Positions 23,690-36,794 of a stretch of DNA of 64,000 bases are shown one piece after another. Position numbers and translations under genes: made by a program. The first letter of the stretch is position 1; every line of letters begins with the position of its first letter. Below the pieces are notes generated by a model that saw nothing but the letters and a program-made list of their open reading frames with translations, was not told the origin of the DNA and did not search any database. The stretch comes from Siphonodentalium dalli (Eukaryota > Mollusca > Scaphopoda > Gadilida > Siphonodentaliidae). Location of the stretch: positions 195,269,948 to 195,333,947 of the forward strand of contig CP136064.1 of NCBI GenBank assembly GCA_032622095.1, read 5' to 3'.

Positions 23690-23940
23690 CTAGAAAGAGC
23701 AATATCACAAGCAAGTGCTGCACGTGTGGCTGGAATCTTCAACATATCCACCAACACAGGAAACATATCACAAAAACATAATCACTAAATTAGCTCTCAG
23801 GTAAAGATCAATATTTTAAAACAAATTCACAACATATCTTGAAGAAAGCATTGATGGATAACAAGAAAATAAGTTTCTTTCTATATATTACATAAATAAA
23901 TAGCAAACATGTAGAAATACTATGAATATAAACAAAATGC
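23690..23940 (+). repeat. Interior dispersed repeat, copy 1
   Basis: The phrases cgactagaaagagcaatatc, ccaacacaggaaa.atatca, atcttgaagaaagca.tgat and ggataacaag recur at 26713-26935 and, more diverged, at 28440-28610. Not coding. Confidence 0.65.
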
Positions 23941-24049
23941 TAGATTCTCACCCACTCACGACCCTATGTTTGGTCCATCCTTTGATTTTTTTTTTCTACT
24001 AGTATATGGAAATTATTTTTACATAAACTCATTTTCCTTATAATTACCA

Positions 24050-24195
24050 GGTTTCCATCATTCATTGAGCACATGCATGTATTTTGAACTAATCCATGGC
24101 TCAAATTAATTCATTTGTTGCATATATATTCTGTTGAGTATAAAAGGGAGATGGTCCCATAAATGGAGGTATTTATCGTACAGTACCCCTTTAGC
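24050..24195. mobile_element. Fragment of the TTAA-type MITE (right half)
   Basis: This segment (gagcacatg.atgtatttt, aattcatttgttgcatatat, gtacagtacccctttag) matches the right half of 49416-49770. The left half is missing. Confidence 0.7.
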
Positions 24196-25900
24196 AAGAA
24201 TAAAATATCAAAAACAAGGGTTGCACATCAAAGAGTTTTTTCCCCATAAGAGTTACTCTGTCTGACCAAGAATCACTAAAAATGGACGACTAAATAACCA
24301 TAACTCAGAATTAAGGGCCATTACTCAGGTAAAAATAAGCCTGTAAAGTTTCAAAAACAAATCTGCAATAAATGTGGGCTGAAGGGCATGCTGACGAATT
24401 CACATTTGAAATTCAAGATGGCTGCTTGCGGCCATGTTTTTCATAAAAAATCGTTCAAATTCGACAGCTCCCATTTGGAGGTGATCATAGACTCAAATGC
24501 TGAATATCATTGAAATCGGTCAAAGTTTGAGTTATCTAGCTAACTTGTCATGAATGATCAGTCACTAAAAATAGACAAAATAACACCCATAACTTTCATA
24601 TAAAAGACCGGAAAATCTGGTTTTCGAACTTGTTCGAGATATTGTTGTTGCAGACGCATATACCAAATATCAATTAAATCGGTTGGTGTTTGTTTGAGTT
24701 ACTAGTATCCCACTAATGGTCTTGCACAATGGTCCGGACGCCTACCTACTCACCTCGCCAAACCGTATGTTGAGTTTTTGAAACTTGACTAATAAAATAC
24801 GATATGAATTATCGACCCCAATAAAACAATTGGATGAGAATCTAGTGTTTATAATGGCAAGATATGTGTTAGTCCATGTTTTTTTGACATAAATCAGTTA
24901 GTGAAATTGGTAGGTATAACACTGGTTTACGTTGAAGTACCATTGCCTTACTGTACTGTAACAAACTTCTTAACAGTTCGGGTCTTCTCTAGATGAAAAC
25001 AAACAGATAAAATGTGAGGTTACTCCTAATTATGTGACATATTCTCTGCATAGTTTAACACATTATAATATAGTTCATGTGACTTTCTCGCGTTCTGATA
25101 AGCTGCACACTGCCACACTATTTTCACTATGGCTTGTGGACTATTCCTCCTCTCGAACCACTATTTTGGCAAAGTCAACCCCAAGCCATGCATTATCTAT
25201 ATAATAGCACCCAAATAGCCGGCCTACTATTTTTACCGAATAGTAACAAACTCATTTTGCACAATCGAATTGACACCTGAATATAGGGCTAATCTGAAAA
25301 TATAATGAATATTACGTGTTGCAATATCGCATATCATTAGAATCTTGATACATTTTAATGATCTTACAAATCTCCCATCAAAGCTATCCAATGTATTCAA
25401 TAGCTTGTGCGTTGCGTTCTGCAAGCCTCAGCGGACAGTTCTAAATTTCCCAGAAATTTCTATATAGAAATAAACACATGAATCAGGAATATATGATGTT
25501 AGTTGTAAATAATAATATAGTTATACTCCCTGTCATCATCAAAAGATTGCCGTAAATTGTAAAATCTACCATTTCCAAAATTTGCAGCAAATAAAATTGT
25601 GACAAAATCATGCACAGAAATTGTGTGCAAATTGACACTAATATTTGCCATTATTCCTCGAGGATCATTATTTTGTCAGTCAATGACACAACATAAACTG
25701 TCTATATAATAATACATAATTCAGTGCATCATTAAGATATAACTCTTTCTGATATTAAAATGTTGAATTTATTATTTATTTGTATGATAATGCTGATTAA
25801 AATTGATAAAAAAAACTCTGGCCACTGAATCTGGGCGTAATGTCTGCTATAGTAGAGTAAAGCGACGGTACTTCGATGTAAACCTGTAATATCCCTACCA
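24196..25900. other. Element A interior: dispersed repeat, then unrecognised sequence
   Basis: 24280-24770 carries 'ataactcagaattaagggcc', 'caagatggctgcttgcggcc' and 'gaaatcggtc' phrases of dispersed invertebrate repeats. 24770-25900 is AT-rich with no recognised content. Confidence 0.5.
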
Positions 25901-26940
25901 ATTTCGCCACAGGCTCCTGGGGAAAAATACCAGATATATACCAATATCTATCATATTCCTCAGATTCTCAATATTTTTACATCTCAGCCACAGCTATTTT
26001 TCAATGTGTCTTACTGGCCATGAAATTCCTTTCGTTTGATGTATAATTTGATAGTATCAAACAAAGGGAAGTTGAGATATTGTAGCAAAAACTTAAAAAA
26101 TCTACAATAAACTTGTGAATAAAATGGGTCGTCAGTTTCCCCATCTGCCTAATATTCTCAATAATTCAAAAAAATGTCACTTACCAAAAATATGCCACAG
26201 CTTATATTATAGGGCATATTTCCTTTATAATATAACGTAGCAGAGTCAATTGAAGCAAAATTGACATAAACAGGGAATTCGCAAGTTTGGCAATTGTGAT
26301 CGTAATAATTGAATTTGTATCCGTGTATAATCACTACTTACTGGCCAGGGAAACTAACTGCTTTTTGTCTGTAGGTTTCACTAGTTTCGCTATGATATCT
26401 GGACTTCTCTTCGTTTTATACTATTGACTTATACACCAAAAGAAAGGCAATTTCATAAACAAAATGACACATTGAAATATACTGTGACTGAGATGGAATG
26501 ATTTTGAGAATATATGAGGAATATGATAGATGTTGTGTTTTTCCAAAAATCAGAATTGTTAACCTTATCACTGGTATAGTATATATTGGTATAGCTGATA
26601 TTTTTCCACAGGGTCTGTGTATTTCTCTATCTGGTTTATGCCATATGTGGTATGGATACATACAAATATTGGATGAGACAATTAACATGGAATTTATTTT
26701 CCAATCTAATGTATGACTCTAGAAAGTGCAGTATCACATGAAAATGCTGCATGTGTGATTAATTTAAACATATCCACAAAGTTGGCACCAACACAGGAAA
26801 GATATCATATCACAAACAAAATCAACATATCTTGAAGAAAGCACTGATGGATAACAAGGACATAAGTTTTTTCTCTCTGTATATTACACAAATAAATAAC
26901 AAACATATATACATGTATATGCAGGTCAGGCAAAATTGGC
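25901..26940. repeat. Element A interior repeats
   Basis: Two more copies of the cacaggctcctgggg/ataccaatat motif occur, near 25908-25960 and, inverted, 26565-26620. A second copy of the 23690 repeat lies at 26713-26935. ORFs at 26416-26688 and 26498-26716 are overlapping antisense ORFs in this repeat. Confidence 0.6.
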
Positions 26941-28439
26941 TTTCTAGCTCAATTGGGATCAGTAAACCAATTCAATCTCAAGTTTCATCGTATTTTGTAC
27001 ACCTACAACTGACTGCCAGAAATAAGATTAAGACGAGGTGGAACTCTCCCAATAGGACTAAGGATACCCAATGCAGTGCAATTAGGCTACATTAAGTGAC
27101 ATCAGTCATCCAACTAATAATGCACATCATTATCATATAATCATGAAGACTTTATTTATTCTAAAAAAATACCCTGTTATTTAGGTTCCTGTGAATCTTT
27201 AATAGGGATTCCAATTGGTACAAAATCATAAAGAAGGACTTTACAAACCATTTATATTGTGACTTTTTATAACCCTTATGAGAATGAGAACACTGCAATC
27301 TTCATGAATGTTTAGATAATTCTTTTGTATCCTCCACAGCTTCAGATTGAATACAAACAACCAATATCTCATTTATTGAACATTGAAGCACACTGTCATA
27401 AATTTTTGTTAGGATTTGTCAATATGCAGATATATTACTTTCATTTATGAACATAAATCTTTTGTTTTTTTAAATTAGTATGAAGTTTGGCTAGCTATAA
27501 CTCCGAGCAAGACAATCACTGGTGCGTGGCAAAATATGCCCATTGGTAATTCCAAGGGCCATAACTATGGTGAAAATTTAGCAGGTGGAACCCAAATCCA
27601 AACTTGACCTGTATTTTGGCTTAGTAAACTCATACCAAATTTTATTCCATTGAATTCCGACTTACTAAATTTATCAGGAAACGAAAAAGCAAACGGACGG
27701 ACTAGGGTCCTGTGAATAATCAAATACGATCAAATTGAATTCCGCATAGCATTTGCGACTCAAATAGAATAACGAATTGAAAATATCAGTTCGGCGACGG
27801 TAGCATAAGTGAGAAAATTCCAGTTTTTGAGTATGATAAGTCACCCATTGTATACAACCATTTCTCGTATTAAAAAATAAAAGTTTATAGATTTTATACT
27901 TTGTGCAACTGCTTTGTGTTGAAATAATTGGAATGTTTGCATTAACTCGCCTAACAAGAACATTCTTGATGTTTAGGCATATATAAGCACATTCGCAGAA
28001 TCATTGTTTTGGCACCAATAATTTTCCATTTAATAATCTGATTTCAAATCAGACGTCAATTATAGCAATTTCAGTCTTATTTCTTGAAATAGGTGTGAAT
28101 CTATGACACATGTCTGACTCAGTATGGGGTAACACATTAGTATCTGTTACAACAGAGTATGAACTTTGAAACGACAAATGAAGTCACTGTATGAGCTGTT
28201 TATATTTAGAAACACAGGCATTACCCATGCAAAATGGAATACAAATTGAATGTTCTGGTTGAATCAAATATCTTTTAGAATAACGAATATTTGCAGGACC
28301 CTTGGACAGAACAAAAGAATAATATGTCCCAATTTTAAAACGGCCATATAAAATTATTACTACAGATAGATTTGATGCAGTGTTTAAATTGGTCTGCAAT
28401 TTATAGTTATGATATGCATCGGATTAAGTCAGATTTCCA
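26941..28439. other. Element A interior, no gene seen
   Basis: AT-rich. 27480-27720 has 'agctataactccgagcaaga', 'aagggccataactatgg' and 'aaacggacggac' phrases of a dispersed repeat. Nothing else recognised. Confidence 0.45.
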
Positions 28440-29400
28440 AAATTATGTCTAGAAATCTCCACAACATACAGGTACATGCATGTGGATATTTATAGAAAAG
28501 ATGTCACAAACATAGTTCACAATCTTGAAGCACTAATTGATAACAAGAAAGATAAGTTTCTTACAGTATATTACATAAATAAATATCAAAAATATACATA
28601 TAGTATGTGTCAAAATGTGGGGCAGAGTTCAGTGTCCAAGCTAGGCTGGTCCCACCACTGCCATATTTCGTTATAAAATCTAACATTTCTTTCATTTGAG
28701 TGTTTTATCGGCTACTATTCAATCTGATTTCATCTAGAAAATTTCCAAACCAATATGAACAAATCGGTTTCTCAGTATAATGCAGAATGAATTGTAACCT
28801 AGCAAAGATTTAAAAAATGGAAGTGTTAATGACACTGTAGCTCAACTGATGTCATAAATCACAGTCAATGGAGCGATAAGGAATGCAGAATATATGAAGT
28901 TTGGCATCAAATGGATGAAAAATGTTGGAAGTAGGTCATACCGAAGTAATTAGTGATGCAAAGAGTAAAATCCAAGATGGCTGCGAGCAGCCATGTTTTC
29001 CATCAAATTTGATAGCTCCCATCTTGGTGATCCTGAACATGCCTGTAATTTTTTTTAACATTTCTCCACTTAATGTCGACTGCAGGGTACACCAATATAT
29101 TCAAATGTGAAATCCAAGATGGATGCTAGCATGATTTAAAAACATTTTGAAAATTTGTATGGCTTCCCATCCAGTGGTCACCCCAAGAAGGCTGCTGACA
29201 GCCATGTTTTTCAAAAAAAATCTAAAAACAATTATCCATCTAGGGGTCACCCAAAGGAAACAAGTTTTGTGACGTTCGGATGAGGTATGTGACCTGTAGG
29301 GTATGCTGTAGTGATGTGCAGTTTTGATATTTCATGTCGGTTTTGGTTTCGGTTTAAAACCAGGTTTCGGTTTTGGTTTCGGTTTTATTCAATACATCAA
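28440..29400 (+). repeat. Third interior repeat copy and 'caagatggctgc' block
   Basis: 28440-28610 matches the 23690 and 26713 repeats. 28870-29320 is another 'gtaaaatccaagatggctgc / atagctcccatc' block. 29335-29392 is a degenerate ggttttggtttcggtt simple repeat. Confidence 0.65.
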
Positions 29401-30095
29401 TGAATTTAAGCATAGCAGTGATAGCACCAATATTCCCAGCCATTTTTCAGTCATTCCCATAGTCTATGTACAATGCACAATAAGTCATGTCTGAGATTCC
29501 GATTCCAGCCAACGGAGATCTACCTAGTACCGTCGCAGAATGAGTGAATTTGATCAATTTCATTGGCTGATAATATTAATACACATTACAATTGGGTCCC
29601 CAAAACAGTCGCTTTAAAACATGCCATATTTGCAAACTTTACAATATTCTTTCAGTGAATTTGGTAAGTAGAAACGATGTTTTGTGCATCGAAACTGCAT
29701 GAGAAAAATTCACGTCGCCAAACTCGCCATTCAAATTGCAGTAGCCGACAGCACGTGGCTGTGTTATTGTCTCGACCCCATCTGCAGACAATTGAATAGC
29801 GCCAATTTCATTGGCTGCTATTTAAGATCGGCAAATACCAGTACAGTTGTTTAAAAAATAGATGTCATATTTGCTTAGTTTTGATAATACAAACCATAAT
29901 ATTTTACAAACGTGAAATCTTTTTGAGGTATTGCTATTTCTACAGTTCTTGCTACATAATAAACCATCTGGAAGGAAGTCAGTTGCTATGTAGAAGTTGA
30001 CGTCATCTTGTCGTTCTCTGACAAGAGATTTGCAGTAAACGCAGTCAACAGGCATTGTGCTGAATTGAGGAATGAATGAAAATCGGATAGCTGCC
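29401..30095. repeat. Diverged tandem duplication, ~254-bp period
   Basis: The landmarks caatttcattggctg and gtcatatttgc / gccatatttgc occur around 29557-29640 and again around 29808-29880 in the same order. The minus-strand ORF at 29822-30190 runs into the adjacent palindrome and is not recognised. Confidence 0.5.
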
Positions 30096-30289
30096 CAGGG
30101 GTCTGTAACACGCTCCGCTCTCCGCCCCTTTTTGCACTGCCCATATACGCCGCCTCTATATATGCACCTTCTTCGCGTTAATGGTAACATATAATGTTAC
30201 CATTAACGCGAAGAAGGCGCGTATATAGATGCAGCGTATATGGGCAGTGCAAAAGGGGGGCGGACAGCGGAGCGTGTTACATGCCCCTG
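30096..30289. repeat. Large palindrome, ~95-bp arms, 3-bp loop
   Basis: Left arm 30096-30190 and right arm 30194-30289 are reverse complements around the centre ggtaacat-ata-atgttacc. Shared words include taacacgctccgct, gcactgcccatatacgc and cttcttcgcgttaatgg; a few mismatches lie mid-arm. A small perfect hairpin, aaagggcc-aaga-ggcccttt, follows at 30330-30349. It could be a MITE or a snap-back duplication. Confidence 0.9.
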
Positions 30290-30349
30290 TGTGGGAGAGT
30301 GATTTGGGGGGCTAACCCCGGGATCTTCGAAAGGGCCAAGAGGCCCTTT

Positions 30350-30595
30350 CCTTAACCCCTCATTTTACAATTTTTTTTAAGGCCCCTGTGGATAGCTGGG
30401 CTAACTTTGTATGTCTATAAATCCGAAGTGAGAATAATGAGCTAATGGCTTCGTTCGCTAAGCGGCAATCAACAGTACTTAGGGTTTTTTTTCATTGCAT
30501 GTCGGCAACCATCATTGTTTTTATAACTGAGCCGCTGTCAGTGACTGTCCATAAGTGAAGTTCATTTTGTTATTACAACTAAGACATTAAATCGC
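30350..30595. other. Nothing recognised
   Basis: Spacer between the large palindrome and the truncated element B copy. Confidence 0.4.
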
Positions 30596-30917
30596 ATGGA
30601 AAGAGCAATTGTGTGGGCTGCCTGACGTGAATATGTATTGGAAAATAAAGTCATACGTAATGACATTAAATCTCAAGGAAACCCGCGAAAAAATAAAAAA
30701 TAACATTTACTGTTTCAATGTTTTAAGTTATTTCCTTTATAAAAAGAGTCTTCTTGATAAAGAACCCTCTCAATACTTGAATATAGAATTAACCTTTAAA
30801 AAAACAAATCTTCGGAATAGCGAACCTTCGGATCAGCGAACCTTCGTAGTAGTGAACCTTCGGAATAGTGAACCTTCGGAATAGCGAACATTCGGAATAG
30901 AGACATGTTCCCCGTTC
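30596..30917 (+). mobile_element. Truncated second copy of element B (right end only)
   Basis: Matches the right part of element B (gcaattgtgtggg, taaatctcaaggaaaccc, aaaaagagtctt, aagaaccctctcaatact), then five to six 16-bp array units and the terminus gagacatgttccc. It lacks the MITE present at 18612-18943. Immediately to its right begins the inverted arm of element A. Confidence 0.8.
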
Positions 30918-32767
30918 GTGGACATTCAACAATTTGATTATTTGCATGGAAATATGTTCGACTTAGAAAATTCTGTCTAAAGTTCGCCGTGAGTGCAGAA
31001 GGTAGAGGCAAAACCAGTGGATCAATAACCTTGAAATTTCGGTAGGGAAATCCTATGGAGCATAGATTATTCCCACGCAATACCGCTTGGACCGAAACAA
31101 AGCGGTTCTACCTGTGACTATATATGTGCGATTCGAGTCACCTGCCGGTAACCCCTTTTTAGATCCACAGTGTTGAACGTCCAACGTCCCATGTTTTTCA
31201 AAGTAAAAAACATTCGGAAAATTCTTTTAAATTTTTTTTTAAATTTGTCTGTTTGAGAGCGTGAATTAGGTCAAGAGAAGTCTCCTGGTGCAAACTGGAA
31301 ACTGCGTTTTTTTTTTTTTTTAAATTGTGCTGTGAAGTTAGACGGACGTTGGACGTTCGTGGACATTCAACAATTTGATTATTTGCATGGAAATATGTTT
31401 GCAAGGATGGTGATTTTTTTAAATAAGAGTTGTATGGGCACAAGGCAGCTGTTAGTCATATCAACAAATGCGAGTCTATGGTATTTCATTGAAAACAGAC
31501 CGTGTCGCGAATGTCCACGAACGTCCAACGTCCGTCCAACTTCACAGCGATATTCCCAAATATTTGATCACCCCCATTATCTCACAAACTGCAAGCATTA
31601 TGATATGCCGATGATTTTCATTCGTTACACATCCGGGTATGCCCATGGCACCCGAAACGGGCCCTATAATTGGGCCGGAAGCATATATTTGAATGTCTGT
31701 TTGAATGTCTTTCGAAAGGTAAACAAATGGATGTTCGACTTAAAAAATTCTGTCTAAAGTTCGCCTTGAGTGCAGAGGGTAGAGGCAAAACCAGTGGATC
31801 AATAACCTTGAAATTTCGGTAGGGAAATCCTATGGAGCATAGATTATTCCCATGCAATACCGCTTGGACCGAAACAGAGCGGTTCTACATGTGTACACAT
31901 TTGAATTTCAGTTTGAATGTTTTTCAAAGGGGAAAGGAACATTTGGAAAATTATGTAAAAAAAAAAAATTTAAAATTTGTGAGCTGGAGAGCGCGAATTA
32001 GGTCTAGAGAAGTCTCCTTGTGCAAACTGGAAACTGCGTTTTTTTTTGTGTGGAAATTGTGCTGTGAAGTTAGACGGACGTTGGACGTTCGTGGACATTC
32101 AACAAATTGATTATTTGCATGGACATATGTTTGCAAGGAGGGTGATTTTTTAAATTAAGAGTTGTGTGGGCACAAGGCAGCTGTTAGTCATATCAACAAA
32201 TGCGAGTCTGTGGTATTTCATTGAAAACAGACCGTGTCGCGAATGTCCACGAACGTCCAACGTCCGTCCAACTTCACAGCGATATTCCCAAATATTTGAT
32301 CACCCCCATTATCTCACAAACTGCAAGCATTATGATATGCCGATGATTTTCATTCGTTACACATCCGGGTACACCCATGGCACCCGAAACGGGCCCTATA
32401 ATTGGGCCAGAAGCATATATTTGAATGTCTGTTTGAATGTCTTTCGAAAGGTAACCTTGAAATTTCGGTAGGGAAATCCTATGGAGCATAGATTATTCCC
32501 ACGCAAATACCGCTTGGACCGAAACAAAGCGGTTCTACCTGTGCCTATATATGTGCGATTCGATTCAGCTGCAAATAAGCGGTTTTAAGATCGTTGTTGT
32601 TGAACGTCCAAATGTCAAACCAACTTCACAGTAATTTTCATCTGCAAATATGTGGTTTTTATATCGTTCTTGTTGAACGTCCAACGTCCAACGTCCAATG
32701 TCAAACCAACTTCACACTAATTTTCATCTGCAAATATGCGGTGTTTAGATCGTTTTTGTTGAACGTC
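30918..32767 (-). repeat. Element A right arm (main part)
   Basis: Reverse complement of the left arm. The landmark tcctatggagcatagatt recurs near 31049, 31827 and 32477, and the three 79-bp terminal subrepeats occupy about 32575-32767. The arm is cut at 32767 by element C and resumes at 40845. ORFs on both strands are mirror images of those in the left arm. Confidence 0.85.
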
Positions 32768-32995
32768 TGTTACGCCGAGTTATGTAGTAACTGACGAGTT
32801 TTGTGGTAGCTCACGAGTTATGTAGTAACAATCGACGAGTTTTGTGGTAGCTCACGAGTTTTGTAGTAAAATCGACGAGTTATGTAGTAATTTGGGTTAC
32901 GAGTATTGTAGTAAAATATCGACGAGTTTTGTAGTAAAAAACAAGCTAACGAGTTTTGTAGTAATACTCGTCGAATTTTGTAGCAACATTTTTTA
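32768..32995 (+). repeat. Element C left ACGAG array
   Basis: About 10 tandem units of roughly 20-21 bp of the type gacgagtt(t/a)tgtagtaaaat, alternating tttgtgg, ttatgtag and tttgtag variants. Mirror image of 40612-40839. Confidence 0.95.
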
Positions 32996-33059
32996 GTCAG
33001 TTTCAACGGCGGGTTTGGACTTAATAAAATCTTATATAGTAAATGTAATGTTTTCTTGT

Positions 33060-35545
33060 GTAAGTGTTTGTGTGGTGGACGTTAATGACGTTGTATCTCA
33101 ACTTGATGTTGGTCCCTCGTCACTGCGGCGTCGTTTCTCATAAGATCTGAGCCAAACTTCGTACCTAGAAGTACTATAACCATGTTATTAACTTGAACAT
33201 GTCCACCATTACGTCAAACGTCGCGTCCTGACGTTAATGACATTGTAGCTCAATCTGATGGTGGCCCATCGTCATTCATCCGCTGTTTATCGGCAGATCG
33301 GGACGAAACTTGATACATAGACGTATTGTGGCAATGTTATTTATGTGGACCTGGTCCCGATTACCTCAGACGTCGCGTTCTGATCTTAATGACGTTGTAG
33401 CTCAACTTGATATTGGTCCCTCGTCACTGCTGTGCCGTTTTTCGGCAGATGTGAGCGAAACTTCGTACCTAGAAGTACTATGGCAATGTTATTAACTTGG
33501 ACCTGGTCCCCATTACACCACACGTCGCGTTCTGACGTTAATGTCGTTGTAGCTCAACTCGATGGTGGTCCCTCGTCACTCCTCCGCAGTTTATCGGCAG
33601 ATCAGTTCGAAACTTGGTACATAGACGTATTGTGGCAATGCTATTTATGTTGACCTGGTCCGATTACCTCAGACGCCGCGTTCTTACCTTAATGACGCTG
33701 CAGCTCAACTTGATATTGGTCCCTCGTCATTGCTGTGCCGTTTTTCGGCAGATATGAGCGAAACTTCGTACCTAGAAGTACTATGGCCGTGTTATTAACT
33801 TGGACCTGGTGCCCATTACGTCAGATGTCGCTGTAGCTCAACCTGATGGTGATCCACCGTCACTCATACGCTGTTTCTCGGCAGATCTGAGCTAAACTTC
33901 GTACCTAGAAGTACTATGGCCATGTTATTAACTTGGACCTGGTCACCATTACACCAAACTTCACGTTCTGACGTTAATGACGTTGTAGCTCAACTCGATG
34001 ATGGTCCCTCGTCACTCCTCCGCAGTTTATCGGCAGATCAGTTCGGAACTTGGTACATATACGTATTGTGGCCATGTTATTTATGTGGACCTGGTCCCGA
34101 TTACCTCAGACGTCGCGTTCTGACGTTAATGACGGTGTAGCTCAACTTGATATCGGTCCCTCGTCACTGCTGTGCCGTGTTTTATGCAGATATGAGCGAA
34201 ACATCGTACCTAGAAGTACTATGACCATGTTATGAACTTGGTCCTAGTCACCATTACGTCAGATGTCGCGTTCTGACGTTAATGACGTTGTAGCTCAACT
34301 GGGTGATGGTCCCTCGTCACTCCTCCGCAGTCTATCGGCAGATCAGTTCGAAACTTTGTACATAGACGTATTGTGGCAATGCTATTTATGTTGACCTGGT
34401 CCCGATTACCTCAGACGCCGCGTTCTTACCTTAATGACGCTTTATCTCAACTTGATATTGGTCCATCGTCATTGCTGTGCCGTTTTTCGACAGATATGAG
34501 CGAAACTTCGTACCTATAGAAGTACTATGGCCATGTTATTAATTGGGACCTGGTCCCCATTACGTCAGATGTCGCGTTCTGACGTTAATGACGTTGTTAC
34601 ATAGCTCAACGTCATGGTGGTCCATCGTCACTAATCCGCTGTTTATCGGCAGATCGGGACAAAACTTGGTACATAGACGTATTGTGGCCATGTTATTGAT
34701 GTGGACCAGGTCCCGATTACGTTAGCCGTCACGTCCTGGTGGCAATGACGTTCTAGCTCAACCTGATGGTGATCCATCGTCACTCATCCGCTGTTTCTCG
34801 GCAGATCGAGGCGAAACTTCGTATACCTAGAAGTACTATGGCCATGTTATTAACTTGGACCTGGTCTCCTTTACACCAGGCGTCGCGTTCTGACGTTAAT
34901 GACGTTGTAGCTCAACTCGATGATGGTCCCTCATCACTCCTCCGCAGTTTATCGGCAGATCCGTTCGAAACTTGGTACATAGACGTATTGTGGCCATGTT
35001 ATTGATATGGACCTGGTCCCGATTACCTCAGACGTCGCGTTCTGACCTTAATGACGTTGTAGCTCAACTTGATATTGGTCCCTCGTCACTGCTGTACCGT
35101 TTTTCGGCAGATATGGGCGAAACTTCGTACCTAGAAGTATTATGGCCATGTTATTAACTTGGATCTGGTCCCCATTACACCAGACGTTGCGTTCTGACAT
35201 CAATGACGTTGTAGCTCAACCCGATGATGGTCCCTCGCCATTCCTTCGCAGTTTATCGGCAGATCAGTTCGAAACTTGGTACATAGACGTATTGTGGCCA
35301 TGTTATTTATGTGGACCTGGTCCCGATTACCTCAGTCGTCGCGTTCTGACGTTAATGACGTTGTAGGTCAACTTGATATTGGTCCCTCGTCACTGCTGTT
35401 TTTCTGCAGTTATGAGCGAAGCTTGGCACATAGAAGTGCTGTGGTCATGTTAGTAACTTGGGCATGGTCGCGATAACATCGGATGTCGCGTTCTGACGTT
35501 AATGACATTGCGCATCAACTTGACAGACCGGGGAGAAACGTCGTA
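33060..35545 (+). repeat. Satellite-like array, ~152-bp unit, ~16 copies
   Basis: The landmark gcgttctgacgttaatgacg (with variants) recurs about every 150-157 bp. Two unit types alternate: one with agcgaaacttcgtacctaga and attaacttggacctgg, the other with cgaaacttggtacatagac and tatttatgtggacctgg. The higher-order period is thus about 304 bp. The ORFs of 60-79 codons that recur here come from the repeat. Confidence 0.95.
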
Positions 35546-35574
35546 TCTAGAAGTAGCATGGTCCACCAAGATAG

Positions 35575-36310
35575 ATAGTTTATTCTATTTCACCAATACA
35601 ACATGGTATTAAGAAATACATACAATAAATGAATGACAGAGTATATAATATAAGGTTGTCATGGCACTTAGGTGGTTCCGGGGATTTGGTATCGAAACCA
35701 CCATTGTCGTACACCCTGGTTGAATGGAATATACCGGGTGCACGACTCTGATTGTTTTGGCGCCGGGGCTCCGGTGTCATACAAGTATCTAAATGGCTGT
35801 GATGTACTGCTCAGTTAGGAAAACAACGAACTGTTTCATTTAAACATCTGATAAATTTGCACAGGTTTGTCCATATACTAGGTTTATCATTACATAGGAG
35901 AATAGATAATTTACGTTGGCTGGGGTAATTCCAATGTGATCTTTTTACGTAAAGTTTCCTTTTATCTGAGAAGTATAGACAATGCAATAGTGTATGATAT
36001 TCATGTGTTACAAAATGTACAAGTTCGGTTATTTATCGGGGTATTGTTCCATCTCCCAACTTCAACTGGCAAATAATGATTGGCTGTTCTAAATCTCACA
36101 GTCGTTAAAATGTCTTTATCTGGGGCTGATTTCAAATAACTTTCTTCACCAAATTCTGGTTTCAAAGTACGATAAAATGATCCTTTACTAGCTGTGGCTG
36201 TTAATGATAGCCATTGTTGAATAAATTGGTCTTTCAAGTTTATTTTTAATTTGGAGCATAGTCGTTTTCCATCAATGCTAGGGGTCTGATTAGCCCATGT
36301 GAATTGAATT
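35575..36310 (-). pseudogene. LINE ORF2 C-terminal fragment and 3' flank
   Basis: Read on the minus strand from about 36300 the frame gives ANQTPSIDGKRLCSKLKINL, KDQFIQQW, then SFYRTLKPEFGEESYLK, RFRTANHYLPVEVGRW and RTCTFC, a zinc-like C-terminal block of a non-LTR retrotransposon. It stops at about 36001. The same coding block occurs on the plus strand at 37925-38010. Confidence 0.75.
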
Positions 36311-36536
36311 GTTTATTAGCAAAGTCAACATCTAAGTTGCAACATGCCATACAACGTATTTACACAACATTATACAAACAATACACAACATACATATACA
36401 TCAATAAATGAGTTCATCATATTATATGATATTGATAATAAATACAAATAATGCTAATAAATTTGGGAATATGTTTTCTGAAATGGTTTAATTCATATAA
36501 TATTTACATTATATATAATATAATGTAATACTTGCT

Positions 36537-36790
36537 TCATGGTAACTTTATAAACGCTAATTTTAAGAAAATGCTCACTCTTTTCAATATACTTATGTTA
36601 AGCAGTGACAGCATATAGGTTTCTCGCAGATCGTTAAGTTCAGTACACAAAATAACAAAATGGTATTCATCACATACAATTTCGCCACATAACGGGCATT
36701 TCGTGTCTTTACATGTACTTTTATTCCATCTGCATTGCTCTATCGGTAGTCTGTGATTGGCTGTTCTACATTTTGTTCGTCAATTGTTAC
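36537..36790 (-). pseudogene. Second LINE C-terminal fragment
   Basis: The minus-strand frame reads TANHRLPIEQCRW, CPLCGEIVCDEYHFVILC and ISILKRVSIFLK, homologous in layout to the blocks at 36001-36300 and 38548-39006 but diverged, so it comes from another family member. No start; only the C-terminus is left. Confidence 0.7.
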
Positions 36791-36794
36791 CATT

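Noticed and set aside
33310-35476. Series of 60-79-codon ORFs with similar sequence
   Set aside because: They repeat at the 152-bp satellite period; periodic translation of a repeat, not a gene family.
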